A stretch of DNA of 44,352 bases from NCBI GenBank assembly GCA_934358675.1, contig CAKRKX010000008.1, positions 1-44,352 of the forward strand, in the 5' to 3' direction. Within the stretch, counting starts at the first letter, position 1; every line of letters begins with the position of its first letter. Below are positions 1 to 7,824 of this stretch, piece after piece. The notes under the pieces are model-generated. The model saw only the letters and a list, made by a program, of their open reading frames with translations, was not told where the DNA came from and did no database searches. Origin of the DNA: an uncultured Agathobacter sp. (GTDB taxonomy: Bacteria > Bacillota > Clostridia > Lachnospirales > Lachnospiraceae). Made by a program: the position numbers and the translations under genes.

Positions 1-88
1 CATCTGATTCCGTCATACCATCTAAATTCACACTGCCAATTTTTATACCTATATTATCCGGTGTCGTCCGCCTTAGAATATGAAAAAT
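1..88 (-). other. Intergenic edge; possible remnant or start of another minus-strand gene
   Basis: Downstream of the YibE/F stop codon, the minus strand stays open in the same frame to the window edge. It encodes GIKIGSVNLDGMTESD near its end. This resembles the repeated motif (G-V-x-I-x-G-V-x-L-x-G-M-T) at the start of PG_binding_4 domains in VanW-family wall proteins. There is no ATG with a convincing ribosome binding site, and the membrane anchor expected before such a domain is absent. It may be chance, a decayed fragment, or a gene whose start lies differently. Confidence 0.2.
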
Positions 89-1234
89 CTAAGTCGACAA
101 CCCCGAATTTGCCGTCGTTTTCGGAAATCGTGCAACCAGCACCGATGCGATCACCGCAGTAACCGGCACGGTCAGCACAACGCCAAGACTTCCCGACAAT
201 CCCTGCATAATCTCGGTTCCGATAATATAGGAATTCATCAACTGCCGGTAGCTGAGATCATATGCATAATTGATAACCAGCGTAGACAGTGATCCGCCCA
301 CATAGGCAAAAATCAGGGTGTTGGTCATCGTTCCCATCATATCGCGTCCAACACGGATACCGGATAAAAACAATTCTTTCGTGCCAAGTTCGGGATTGCG
401 GTCATGGATCTCCTGAATCGTGGATGCGATCGACATTCCGACATCCATGGTCGCACCGAGCGAAGCGATTATGATTCCGGAAAACAACAACTGTCCGATG
501 CGGATCTGGCTGTTCTGCGCAACGTAATTCAGCGTCTCGATATCCGATACATTGTAGCCGGTGATACCTGCGGCTTTGCCGAACAGCAATGCCGCAACTG
601 CCGCGATGACAACGCCGGCGGTCGTTCCGATGATTGCAGACGCTGTCTTTGCAGTCATTCCGCCGAGCAGACCGAGCGTCACAAGCGTGGACAAAAAGGC
701 GATCACAATGGTAATCGCAATCGGCGATACGCCTTTGTAGATCAGCGGGAACATCAGATAATAGATGCAGATAAACGTGAACACAAGGCTTGCGATCGCT
801 TTCACGCCTTTTTTACCTCCGATCAAACAGACCACGAGCGCAAAAAATGCCGCAAACAGATAGATTGCCCCCGTCCGGTCCTGACTGTAGACCGTGACGA
901 TGGAATTATCGCCGGTCGCACTCACGATCACAATAACCTTACTGCCCACATAGCAGTCCGTTCCAAAAAGCGAACCGCTCGGATTGACCGCATCGTATTC
1001 TTCTCCCGCAAATTTTCCTGTTTTTATGTAAACGCGGACTTCCTGCGTTCCGTAACGGTTTCCGTCCTCCGCGAGATTATCCTTCGTTATTTCCGTGACA
1101 ACCGCTTTTTCATAAGATTGTCCGGTCGTTGAGACAAGCGTTGCCTTCTCAAACTGATTGATTTTTATCAAAAACAGTGTGAATCCTACGATACATAAGA
1201 TTCCCACCAAACACTTTTTCCAGTTGAATTTCAT
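89..1234 (-). CDS. YibE/F family multi-pass membrane protein
   Basis: Predicted 381-residue membrane protein. It has one N-terminal transmembrane segment (about residues 9-24), an extracellular beta-rich stretch (about 30-115), then seven or so hydrophobic helices to the C-terminus. The glycine-rich motifs LGLLGGMTAKTASAIIGTTAG and GATMDVGMSIAS, followed by RVGRDMMGTMTNTLIFAYVGG, are the hallmark of the YibE/F family. In Firmicutes these proteins are putative exporters or permeases, often encoded in pairs, with no firm substrate. The start is supported by AGAAGGTG upstream on the minus strand. A hairpin terminator separates it from the metallophosphoesterase gene upstream, so it is probably transcribed alone or with whatever lies beyond the window edge. 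Family assignment is confident; function is not known. Confidence 0.85.
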   Translation of the reverse strand: MKFNWKKCLVGILCIVGFTLFLIKINQFEKATLVSTTGQSYEKAVVTEITKDNLAEDGNRYGTQEVRVYIKTGKFAGEEYDAVNPSGSLFGTDCYVGSKVIVIVSATGDNSIVTVYSQDRTGAIYLFAAFFALVVCLIGGKKGVKAIASLVFTFICIYYLMFPLIYKGVSPIAITIVIAFLSTLVTLGLLGGMTAKTASAIIGTTAGVVIAAVAALLFGKAAGITGYNVSDIETLNYVAQNSQIRIGQLLFSGIIIASLGATMDVGMSIASTIQEIHDRNPELGTKELFLSGIRVGRDMMGTMTNTLIFAYVGGSLSTLVINYAYDLSYRQLMNSYIIGTEIMQGLSGSLGVVLTVPVTAVIASVLVARFPKTTANSGLST

Positions 1235-1272
1235 ATTGCACCTTCTGTTTTTATCATACCAACCCGCAAAAT

Positions 1273-1306
1273 ATCAGCCCTTATTGTAAACAACACAAGG
1301 GCTGAT
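1273..1306 (-). terminator. Hairpin terminator after the metallophosphoesterase gene
   Basis: Perfect 10-bp inverted repeat ATCAGCCCTT / AAGGGCTGAT with a 14-nt loop. On the minus strand it is followed by ATTTTG. It lies between the end of the metallophosphoesterase gene (1438) and the start of the YibE/F gene (1234). Confidence 0.7.
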
Positions 1307-1437
1307 GTCTTCTATTTTGTGAATGGTTCATTTTGCTTAAACCTGATTTATTTTTCCAACCATTCACCCAAATATTTCAATTGACTTCTTCGCGAACTCT
1401 CAATTCAAATTTTTGACACTTAAGATTTTTATGTTAA

Positions 1438-3195
1438 TTATTTCTTTGCAGCCACCTGGATCGTAACTTTCTTCGTTGCTGCCTTGTATTCACTTGTAGC
1501 TGCTGCCTTTACGGTAATAACTGCCTTACCTGCACCTTTGATCGTCACTTTTCCGTTCTTGTCAACGGTTGCGACTTTCTTGTTGGATGATGTGTAGGTG
1601 AGCGCGGTCTTTGCCTTTGCGTTCAGCTTGAATGCCTTTGCACCGACGGTCTTCTTGTAGGAAGCACTTCCTGTAATCTTCTGCGCCTCGGCCTTCTTTA
1701 CGATCGTGTAAGTTGAAGATCCGGAAAGTTCCTGTCTTGTGGTTGTGTCATAAGTAGTAACACTGAATGTGTCATCGGTAACGGATACAACGGAGTAAGA
1801 TGGTGTCCATGTCTGGCTTCGCTCAGAGATATAATCCTGCTGGGTTGCGATCAGATTGTAGAACTTTGATCCTGTTGCTGAGTTTGCCTCTAAGTATACG
1901 GTTCCCTTTGGATTGACAACCTCACCGCTCTCGGTGTCGCTGACGATCTGGTAGCAGTTGTTCTGTGTAATGTAGTCAGCAGCTTTCATGTCGACATCCT
2001 TGCCGTATGCGGTATGTGACTTGCCGTCACCCTGTAACTGATAGGTTCTTGAATAGGTATGATCATGTCCCTGCAGAACCACATCCACATCGTACTTGTC
2101 CATCAGAGGAGTAAGCTGTGTACGAAGAACCATTCCGTCGGAATCCGAATGATCATAGCCTGATCCGTAGATATCCTGATGGAACACAACGATTCTCCAC
2201 TTTGCATCCTTGTTCTCAGAGATTGCTTTTTTCATCACATTCTCATGTGTCGCACAGTTGTAGTTGTTCGTGTCAAGCACCATGAATAAAGTGTTGCCGT
2301 AGCGGTAGTAATAATCGGTTCCGGCCTCTGTCTTGCCCTGAATATAGTTTGCATCCGTATCGGAAAAAGCGTTTGGATTGTTAAAATGCAGTGTGTACTG
2401 GTTGGACACAGAATCATGGTTTCCGATCGTCGTTGCAACCGGAAGCGATGCCAAAGCGTCTGCGCCGAGGTATGCTGCGTACTCGCGCTCATTCTTGCCG
2501 GCATTTACCTGATCTCCGGCTGACACGATAAAGCTCACATCCTCATGATCCTTCATTGCATCCTTTAAGATATTATTCCAGTTGTAGCCGTCGTTTCGCG
2601 CCGCAAGATTGTCCTTTGCTGCCGAAGAGACTTCGTTACCTGCGGAGACCATTTTCTCCTGCTCGGTACTTGTCTGGTTCTTGGAAGCGCCGATCTGCGG
2701 ATCACCGACATACAGGAAAGAGAAGTTATCAAATGATTTTGTTGTGTAGCTTTCGGCATCCTGCCACTTGCCGTTCTGGAATACCTGATAATAATATTTT
2801 GTATTCTCCTTCAGATCCTGAATGGTAACCTTGTTGGAGAAATATTTTACGTCGTCAATTGTGACTGCATCGGTCTGTGTTCCGGCAAATTCCTTTGCTC
2901 CATCCATATTCTGTTTTGTTGCGACACGCACTGCCGGAGTCTCGGCTGTGTGGCTGTACCATGCATAATTGAGCTGTGTCTCGTCAGCCCCCGGTGTCAT
3001 GGATACATGTTCATAATTGCTGCTGTATTTGTCCCAGTTGCTCTTCCACTGATTCCACTGCGTTGCGCCTTCGGAAGCATCGTTCCAATGCTCGGTAGCT
3101 GCAATGACTTTTGCAGGCACACCTGCTGCACATAAACCGATCAGCATTGCAGAAGACATCACTCCTGCGGTAATTTTTAAATATTCTTTCTTCAT
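1438..3195 (-). CDS. Secreted purple-acid-phosphatase-like metallophosphoesterase with C-terminal Ig-like domain
   Basis: 585-residue exported phosphoesterase. Residues 1-33 form a signal peptide (basic start, hydrophobic core, cleavage near VIA-AT). Residues about 60-155 form a fibronectin-like domain as in purple acid phosphatases (AWYSHTAETPAVRV, TKYYYQVF). The calcineurin-like catalytic domain follows with its metal motifs: GDPQ at 164-167, SAGDQ with Asp228, GNHD at 258-261, His339 in VVFHQD, and GHDH at 376-379. Residues about 505-585 match a bacterial Ig-like (Big_2-type) repeat (YTSSNKKVATVDKNGKVT), which usually binds wall or surface polymers. No LPXTG or membrane anchor is visible, so it is probably secreted or loosely wall-bound. 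A role in scavenging phosphate from extracellular organic phosphates is inferred from the family; the substrate is unknown. A terminator follows it. Confidence 0.9.
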   Translation of the reverse strand: MKKEYLKITAGVMSSAMLIGLCAAGVPAKVIAATEHWNDASEGATQWNQWKSNWDKYSSNYEHVSMTPGADETQLNYAWYSHTAETPAVRVATKQNMDGAKEFAGTQTDAVTIDDVKYFSNKVTIQDLKENTKYYYQVFQNGKWQDAESYTTKSFDNFSFLYVGDPQIGASKNQTSTEQEKMVSAGNEVSSAAKDNLAARNDGYNWNNILKDAMKDHEDVSFIVSAGDQVNAGKNEREYAAYLGADALASLPVATTIGNHDSVSNQYTLHFNNPNAFSDTDANYIQGKTEAGTDYYYRYGNTLFMVLDTNNYNCATHENVMKKAISENKDAKWRIVVFHQDIYGSGYDHSDSDGMVLRTQLTPLMDKYDVDVVLQGHDHTYSRTYQLQGDGKSHTAYGKDVDMKAADYITQNNCYQIVSDTESGEVVNPKGTVYLEANSATGSKFYNLIATQQDYISERSQTWTPSYSVVSVTDDTFSVTTYDTTTRQELSGSSTYTIVKKAEAQKITGSASYKKTVGAKAFKLNAKAKTALTYTSSNKKVATVDKNGKVTIKGAGKAVITVKAAATSEYKAATKKVTIQVAAKK

Positions 3196-3387
3196 TTACA
3201 AATCTCCTTATCCTTGTCCGTGAACGTCAGCACATTGAAAGTTGCCTTCGGCAAGTGTTGACGAAAGCGATACATCACAGATGTACCGCATAGCATGTAC
3301 ATGTTTGATTGTATGATAAGGAAAGTGTGTAAGATGCGCCATCATACTTGCGTAAGACTTATGTAAAAAGTAAATGGTGTGATTCGA

Positions 3388-3425
3388 ACAAAAAAGAAGG
3401 ATTCATCGGAGAATCCTTCTTTTTA
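3388..3425 (-). terminator. Rho-independent terminator after the ferritin-like gene
   Basis: 11-bp perfect stem AAGAAGGATTC / GAATCCTTCTT with a 6-nt loop, flanked by an A run on the left and a T run on the right. It is therefore plausible in both directions. For the minus strand it ends the gene at 3435-3893. Confidence 0.85.
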
Positions 3426-3434
3426 TGGTTTCTT

Positions 3435-3893
3435 TTAAGACATTCCGTTGACAGTCTTATATTTGTAAAGCATCTCTGCGTGATTCTGCTCCTCAACCTG
3501 GATATCGGCAAGAAGCTTTCTGAGGTTGGTGTCCTCAAAAACGAATACATTCGAATTATACTCGCCGGATACCATCTTCTCTGTGCCGATACAATCAGTT
3601 GCAAGAAAGCAGTCATTCTTCTTGTCCTCAGAGTTGGTCATGGCGTCATACGTTGCTTTCGGCTGATAGTCTGCACCGTCGCTGTCGTTGACATTGCACT
3701 GTGGCACCTGACCGTTTAATACCTGTCCGAGAGAATCATAATGATGCTGCTCCTCTTTCTCAAGGCGGTCAAAGAGATCCTTAAGAACCGGGTCCTTTGC
3801 CTGCTGTCCGTATCTGTGATACTTCTCGACACAGCTCTGTTCCTGTGTGCGGAGATCTTCAATCGTTGTCTGTTCTTTTTCTTTTAAAACCAT
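3435..3893 (-). CDS. Ferritin-like-fold protein, spore coat CotF-like
   Basis: 152-residue soluble protein. The first ~50 residues form a long amphipathic helix pair (EQSCVEKYHRYGQQA, LFDRLEKEEQHHYDSLG). A second helix pair closes the C-terminus (LLADIQVEEQNHAEMLYKY). Glu and His spaced E..E..H in both halves resemble the four-helix ferritin-like fold of the Coat_F/rubrerythrin group. Many clostridial proteins of this type are annotated as spore coat proteins. The middle (about 65-110) is polar and contains two cysteines. It may be a coat component or a small metal-binding oxidative-stress protein; the sequence does not decide. It is monocistronic, with a terminator directly downstream. The start has only a weak upstream purine stretch (aaaaaagaggtgcaat). 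Confidence 0.6.
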   Translation of the reverse strand: MVLKEKEQTTIEDLRTQEQSCVEKYHRYGQQAKDPVLKDLFDRLEKEEQHHYDSLGQVLNGQVPQCNVNDSDGADYQPKATYDAMTNSEDKKNDCFLATDCIGTEKMVSGEYNSNVFVFEDTNLRKLLADIQVEEQNHAEMLYKYKTVNGMS

Positions 3894-3979
3894 ATTGCAC
3901 CTCTTTTTTCAAATTTTTCATAAGTAGTATGAGAGGTCTTTATGATTTTTATACGTTTCCGATGTGTATTACCGATTTT

Positions 3980-5035
3980 CTACACAAGAATCTCCTTCAA
4001 TCTCGGATCTTCCCTCAGCACCTGCTTTGCCTTATCACGGTACTGCTGCTCATGCAGATAAGTGTAGCGGAACGGCTTGATGGACGGGGCAATGTCAATC
4101 GCCTTTTCAAAATCTTCGCGCTTTAACTCGAGTGTCTTCACATAATCCCAGAATCCGGTCTGCGTAAAAATCGTGTCCACGCGGCGGTATCTGTGATCCT
4201 GCACAACGCTCATCAGATACGTTGCCACACCGACCTGAATGCCGTGAAGCTGCGGCTGCTCCAACATCTTGTCCAAAGCGTGTGAGATCAGATGCTCGCT
4301 GCCGCTTGTCGGCGCACTGCTGCCCGCAATCTCATTGGCAATACCGCTCATCGCCAGCGAATCCAATAGTTCCTTCAAAAACAGATCCTCGTCAATACTC
4401 TCAAACGGCGTGCGCACGAAACTGTTGACCGCCTTTTTCGCAATCATGACTGCAAAATCATTGACCTTGCCGTATCCGTGCTGCTCCTCAAAGATCCAGT
4501 CGTAGAGCGCCGTAATCTTCGATACCATATCGCCGATTCCGGAATACAGAAATTTCTGCGGTGCACTTTTGATGATCTTCGTGTCGACCACGATGCCGTA
4601 TGCCAGACGCGCCGGAACGGATTTCCGATGTCCCTCCACCAGAAGCGAAGCACTCGCACTGGAAAAGCCGTCGCTCGATGCGGATGTCGGAATACTGATA
4701 AAAGCAAGGTTGCGCAGGAAGCCGCAATACTTTGCCGCATCGATGACCTTGCCACCACCGATTCCGATGATTGCCTGCGTCTTTGCCGGCATCGAAAAAG
4801 CAAGGCTCGTCAGATCCTCCAGACGCACGGTATCCAGTTCCTGATACTCGAGCACTTCCACGCCGGATTCCTTCAACGAAGCCATCACATCCAGACCGAA
4901 CATATCGATCAGTCCGTTTCCAAATAAAATCACCACTTTCTGCAACTGTACATCCATCAGATACTTACCCAGATCATCTAAAACCCCCGGACCAATCTTC
5001 AAGATAACCGGTATTGCAATGTGTTTGCTATCCAT
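3980..5035 (-). CDS. sn-glycerol-1-phosphate dehydrogenase family enzyme (AraM/EgsA-like)
   Basis: 351-residue cytoplasmic dehydrogenase of the iron-containing alcohol dehydrogenase superfamily. The nucleotide loop GIGGGKVIDAAK is at residues 91-102, and SIPTSASSDGFSS at 114-126 is typical of glycerol-1-phosphate dehydrogenases. Likely metal ligands are Asp169 (GIGDM), His248 (SGSEHLISHAL) and His264 (QLHGIQVG). Family members reduce dihydroxyacetone phosphate to sn-glycerol-1-phosphate with NAD(P)H. In Bacillus, AraM makes heptaprenylglyceryl phosphate precursors. A strong GGAGGAG ribosome binding site precedes the start. It diverges from endonuclease III. The physiological product in this organism cannot be read from sequence, but the family call is solid. 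Confidence 0.82.
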   Translation of the reverse strand: MDSKHIAIPVILKIGPGVLDDLGKYLMDVQLQKVVILFGNGLIDMFGLDVMASLKESGVEVLEYQELDTVRLEDLTSLAFSMPAKTQAIIGIGGGKVIDAAKYCGFLRNLAFISIPTSASSDGFSSASASLLVEGHRKSVPARLAYGIVVDTKIIKSAPQKFLYSGIGDMVSKITALYDWIFEEQHGYGKVNDFAVMIAKKAVNSFVRTPFESIDEDLFLKELLDSLAMSGIANEIAGSSAPTSGSEHLISHALDKMLEQPQLHGIQVGVATYLMSVVQDHRYRRVDTIFTQTGFWDYVKTLELKREDFEKAIDIAPSIKPFRYTYLHEQQYRDKAKQVLREDPRLKEILV

Positions 5036-5154
5036 AATTCTATCTCCTCCAAAATCTCCGCAAAATTTATTTTTTAATTCTCACTTAACTTCTATCCTAG
5101 CAGAAGTGATTGCAAAATTCCACCTAAATTCCTGCTTTTGGATGGTTGTATTCT

Positions 5155-5183
5155 TTGTCGAATTGCCTTAAACTATGTATAAA
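5155..5183 (+). promoter_or_regulatory. Sigma-A-type promoter of nth
   Basis: -35 TTGTCG (5155-5160), 17-bp spacer, -10 TATAAA (5178-5183). Transcription would start near 5190. This rules out an ATG at 5189 as the translation start and supports the one at 5210. Confidence 0.65.
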
Positions 5184-5209
5184 ATCTGATGATAGAAACA
5201 GGTGAATCC

Positions 5210-5839
5210 ATGAAGAAGAAAGACTTAGCGCTCGAAGTCATCGAGCGTTTGAAAAAAGAATATCCCGACTCCGGCTGCAGTCTCGAATACAACGAGGCAT
5301 GGAAGCTGCTCGTCAGTGTCCGTCTCGCCGCACAGTGCACGGATGCACGCGTCAATGTTGTTGTTCAGGATCTGTATAAGAAGTTTCCGGATGTGAACGC
5401 CTTAGCCGATGCTCCAGTCGAGGAAATTGAAGAGATCGTTCGTCCGTGCGGACTCGGCAAAAGCAAAGCCAAAGACATCAGCGGCTGCATGCGCACGCTG
5501 CGCGATGTGTATGATTCCAAAGTGCCGGATGATTTTGATGCGCTGCTCGCTCTCCCGGGTGTCGGACGCAAAAGCGCCAATCTGATCATGGGCGATGTGT
5601 TCGGCAAACCGGCGATCGTTACGGACACACACTGCATCCGTCTGTGCAACCGGATCGGACTTGTTAACGAAAAAGACCCGAAAAAAGTCGAGATAGCGCT
5701 CTGGAAGATCATCCCTCCGGAGGAAGGCAACGATTTCTGCCACAGACTTGTCGATCACGGACGCGCCGTATGTACCGCAAGGACAAAACCTTACTGCGAC
5801 AAGTGCTGCCTGAACGACATCTGCGGAAAGCACATATAG
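5210..5839 (+). CDS. nth: Endonuclease III (DNA glycosylase/AP lyase)
   Basis: 209-residue base-excision repair enzyme that removes oxidised pyrimidines and nicks abasic sites. The helix-hairpin-helix LPGVGRKSANLI contains the catalytic Lys121, and Asp139 lies in TDTHC (equivalent to K120 and D138 of the E. coli enzyme). The C-terminal 4Fe-4S cluster ligands are present as C-x7-C-x2-C-x5-C (CTARTKPYC, DKC, CLNDIC); the first spacing is one residue longer than the classic x6. The start at 5210 is preferred to 5189 because AGGTG lies upstream of it and the promoter -10 box ends at 5183. It is transcribed alone, divergent from the glycerol-1-phosphate dehydrogenase gene and convergent with the pseudouridine synthase gene. 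Confidence 0.93.
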   Translation: MKKKDLALEVIERLKKEYPDSGCSLEYNEAWKLLVSVRLAAQCTDARVNVVVQDLYKKFPDVNALADAPVEEIEEIVRPCGLGKSKAKDISGCMRTLRDVYDSKVPDDFDALLALPGVGRKSANLIMGDVFGKPAIVTDTHCIRLCNRIGLVNEKDPKKVEIALWKIIPPEEGNDFCHRLVDHGRAVCTARTKPYCDKCCLNDICGKHI

Positions 5840-5883
5840 GAAGTGCATTTCTTCCATCCGTTTCAAAAGCATGGGGCGATGCA

Positions 5884-6936
5884 TCATAGATATTCCACAT
5901 TGCCAATGAGTCTTCGCATATCATCCGGCATCGGCACACAAAAATCCATGTGTTTCCCGGTCATCGGATGCGAAAAAGAAATCTTATGTGCATGAAGTGC
6001 CTGACGGTGGATCGGATAGTCCGCCGTCTTTTCTTTTGCCTGCGTATCGGTCACACGGTCAATCTGATTGCCTGCATAGTTCGGATTATAGAGAAAATCG
6101 CCCACCAACGGATAACCGAGATAACTCATATGCACACGGATCTGATGCGTGCGCCCGGTCTCAAGCTGCAACGCAACAAGACTGTAATCTGCGGTCTGCC
6201 TGATCACCTGATAATGTGTGACCGCACGCTCCCCGTTCTCCCAATCCACCACACGCTCCAGACATTGGCTCTCCTTTCGCGCGATCGGCGCATCGATTAC
6301 GCCCTGCTCCGGTGTTACATGCCCCTCCACGATTGCCAGATATTCGCGATGGATTCCGTCCGCCTCCAGACCTTCCTTCGATTTTGCCGCAACCATCTGA
6401 CTTAGGATGGCACCGCTTACCATATGCTTTGCCACGATCGTAAGCCCCGATGTATCGCGGTCCAATCGGTTGATACACCGGAAGACAAACGGCTTATCCT
6501 GCTTTTTAAAATACCATGCCAGAGCATTGCCGAGCGAATTGTCATAATTGTGAAGCGATGGATGGATCGGCATCCCGGCAGGTTTATTGATCACAAGTAA
6601 GTCCTCATCCTCGTACACAATATCAAGAGAAAGTTCCACCGGAATGATTCCGTCCGAACTCTCCTGCTCACGGATCTGCACCTCCAACACATCCCCTGCC
6701 CGAAGGATCGCATTTTGAAAAACGCATACTCCGTTCACCCGGATACTCTTTTCATCTTTTTTCAGATTCACGCGATTCTGCGTGGAATATCCCTTATGTT
6801 TCAGGAAACTGCTCACTTTCTGGTTTGCATCTGCCGCCGTAATCTCATATGTTATGCTCCGATACGAATTTCCATTATTGTTTTTTCTATTTTCCTGATG
6901 TCCGGACTCCACATGATCCGAAATTTTCTTATTCAT
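5884..6936 (-). CDS. RluA family 23S rRNA/tRNA pseudouridine synthase
   Basis: 350 residues. After a polar N-terminal tail (1-25) comes an S4-like RNA-binding region (about 30-90), then the RluA catalytic domain. Its signature NRLDRDTSGL carries the catalytic Asp159. Conserved blocks LLVINKPAGMPIHPS (113-127), LETGRTHQIRVHMSYLGYPLVGD and IHRQALHAHKI confirm the family. It converts specific uridines to pseudouridine in rRNA or tRNA. Which of RluC/D/YlyB it corresponds to cannot be told from sequence alone. The start has GGAG seven bases upstream. Its 3' end faces nth, 44 bp away, with no strong terminator between them. Confidence 0.9.
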   Translation of the reverse strand: MNKKISDHVESGHQENRKNNNGNSYRSITYEITAADANQKVSSFLKHKGYSTQNRVNLKKDEKSIRVNGVCVFQNAILRAGDVLEVQIREQESSDGIIPVELSLDIVYEDEDLLVINKPAGMPIHPSLHNYDNSLGNALAWYFKKQDKPFVFRCINRLDRDTSGLTIVAKHMVSGAILSQMVAAKSKEGLEADGIHREYLAIVEGHVTPEQGVIDAPIARKESQCLERVVDWENGERAVTHYQVIRQTADYSLVALQLETGRTHQIRVHMSYLGYPLVGDFLYNPNYAGNQIDRVTDTQAKEKTADYPIHRQALHAHKISFSHPMTGKHMDFCVPMPDDMRRLIGNVEYL

Positions 6937-7142
6937 GATTCAACTCCACATTTCTTTTATCCATTTTGTGTCCCTGTCACTTATTGCGCCGATTCCGGCA
7001 TAATTCCTGCTGCATTTCGAAAACCATCCCACAGCACTGTGACATAAACATATTTTCGCATTCGTCCCCTCATAATGCAAGAGATAACTCACCTCAAACC
7101 CACTCTGCAGATGCGCAAACTATCTTTCCTCAAATTTACCGG

Positions 7143-7171
7143 TTGACATTACTTTCCAAATGGATTATATT
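7143..7171 (+). promoter_or_regulatory. Strong sigma-A promoter of the padR operon
   Basis: -35 TTGACA (7143-7148, perfect), 17-bp spacer, -10 TATATT (7166-7171). It points right toward the PadR gene, which starts about 690 bp downstream. The interval is almost entirely filled by the foldback element at 7276-7824. Confidence 0.7.
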
Positions 7172-7186
7172 TACTACGACAGATAT

Positions 7187-7218
7187 ACTACGACTGACGT
7201 AGGATTGTCAGACGTAGT
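7187..7218 (+). promoter_or_regulatory. Candidate operator for the PadR repressor
   Basis: 12-bp inverted repeat ACTACGACTGAC / GTCAGACGTAGT with one mismatch and an 8-bp centre, just after the predicted transcription start. A further TACTACGAC copy lies at 7172-7180, overlapping the -10 flank. Autorepression through promoter-proximal sites is usual for PadR regulators that precede DUF1700/DUF4097-type genes. The link to this PadR is inferred. Confidence 0.45.
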
Positions 7219-7263
7219 ACGACAGGTAAAGTATATAGAACACTTTTTCAGACCCCCCGCATT

Positions 7264-7275
7264 AAGGGTTCTGAA
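7264..7275. repeat. Left target-site duplication of the foldback element
   Basis: AAGGGTTCTGAA, repeated exactly at 7825-7836. The two copies directly abut the ends of the inverted repeats. Confidence 0.8.
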
Positions 7276-7345
7276 TAGGCGATTGCGAAACTCCTGTGGC
7301 GGCGTGCTCCGGCTGGGCTGACCCGGTGGCGGGCTTCTACGCTGA
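7276..7345 (+). repeat. Left 70-bp terminal inverted repeat
   Basis: Perfect reverse complement of 7755-7824. It is GC-rich relative to the interior. Beyond 7345 the arms diverge into an imperfect match. Confidence 0.85.
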
Positions 7346-7754
7346 ACACGATTTTAGACAAAATCATTGAATTTGCGAAAATCTCTGCTGGGCTCAATTT
7401 TTATGTCCGAGCAATGCTTCGACTGTGGCACTCCAAGTGTCCGTCTGACACAGATGTGCTCAAAATTTCTAGTCTGCCTAAGAGGGGCACTTTGTGAATT
7501 TTGATTGTGCCCACTCTCGGTTAATGTCTCCCCTCATAGAATTGTGGAGAGTCATTAAGTTATGAGGTCGCAAACGCGACCCGTGGGCACTCGTTCACAA
7601 AGGTGCCCCACGTAAGGCAGACACGAAATCCATCGGACACATTCTGTGTTCAGACGAACATTCGGAGCGCCACTGTCTAAGCTTGAGCGGACAAAAATCA
7701 TAGAAAGAGCCCAGCGGACATTTTCAGCAAATTCTTGATTTGGGATAACTAGTG

Positions 7755-7824
7755 TCAGCGTAGAAGCCCGCCACCGGGTCAGCCCAGCCGGAGCACGCCG
7801 CCACAGGAGTTTCGCAATCGCCTA
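7755..7824 (-). repeat. Right 70-bp terminal inverted repeat
   Basis: Perfect reverse complement of 7276-7345. It ends CGCCTA, immediately before the second copy of the 12-bp duplication. Confidence 0.85.

Larger units (their letters stand above)
7276..7824. mobile_element. 549-bp foldback (MITE-like) element, near-complete palindrome
   Basis: The ends are 70-bp perfect terminal inverted repeats beginning TAGGCGATTGCG (7276-7345 and 7755-7824), flanked by a 12-bp duplication. Inside them the two arms remain complementary with bulges almost to the centre. Examples are GCTGGGCTC 7387-7395 with 7707-7715, GTCTGCCT 7472-7479 with 7615-7622, TTTGTGAA 7491-7498 with 7594-7601, and GTGCCCAC 7507-7514 with 7583-7590. 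The central ~68 bp carry smaller hairpins (GGTCGC-AAAC-GCGACC at 7566-7581). No credible protein-coding frame was found in it. It is best described as a non-autonomous transposable element. A structured RNA is an alternative. The family is not recognised. Confidence 0.75.

Noticed and set aside
404..1132. 242-codon open frame on the plus strand
   Set aside because: It is antisense to the YibE/F gene, has a basic, low-complexity composition and no ribosome binding site; the minus-strand protein has clear family motifs.
7276..7824. Group II intron, CRISPR array or retron in the 7.3-7.8 kb gap
   Set aside because: There is no reverse transcriptase, no spaced direct repeats and no intron domain V; the structure is one large inverted repeat with a target duplication.
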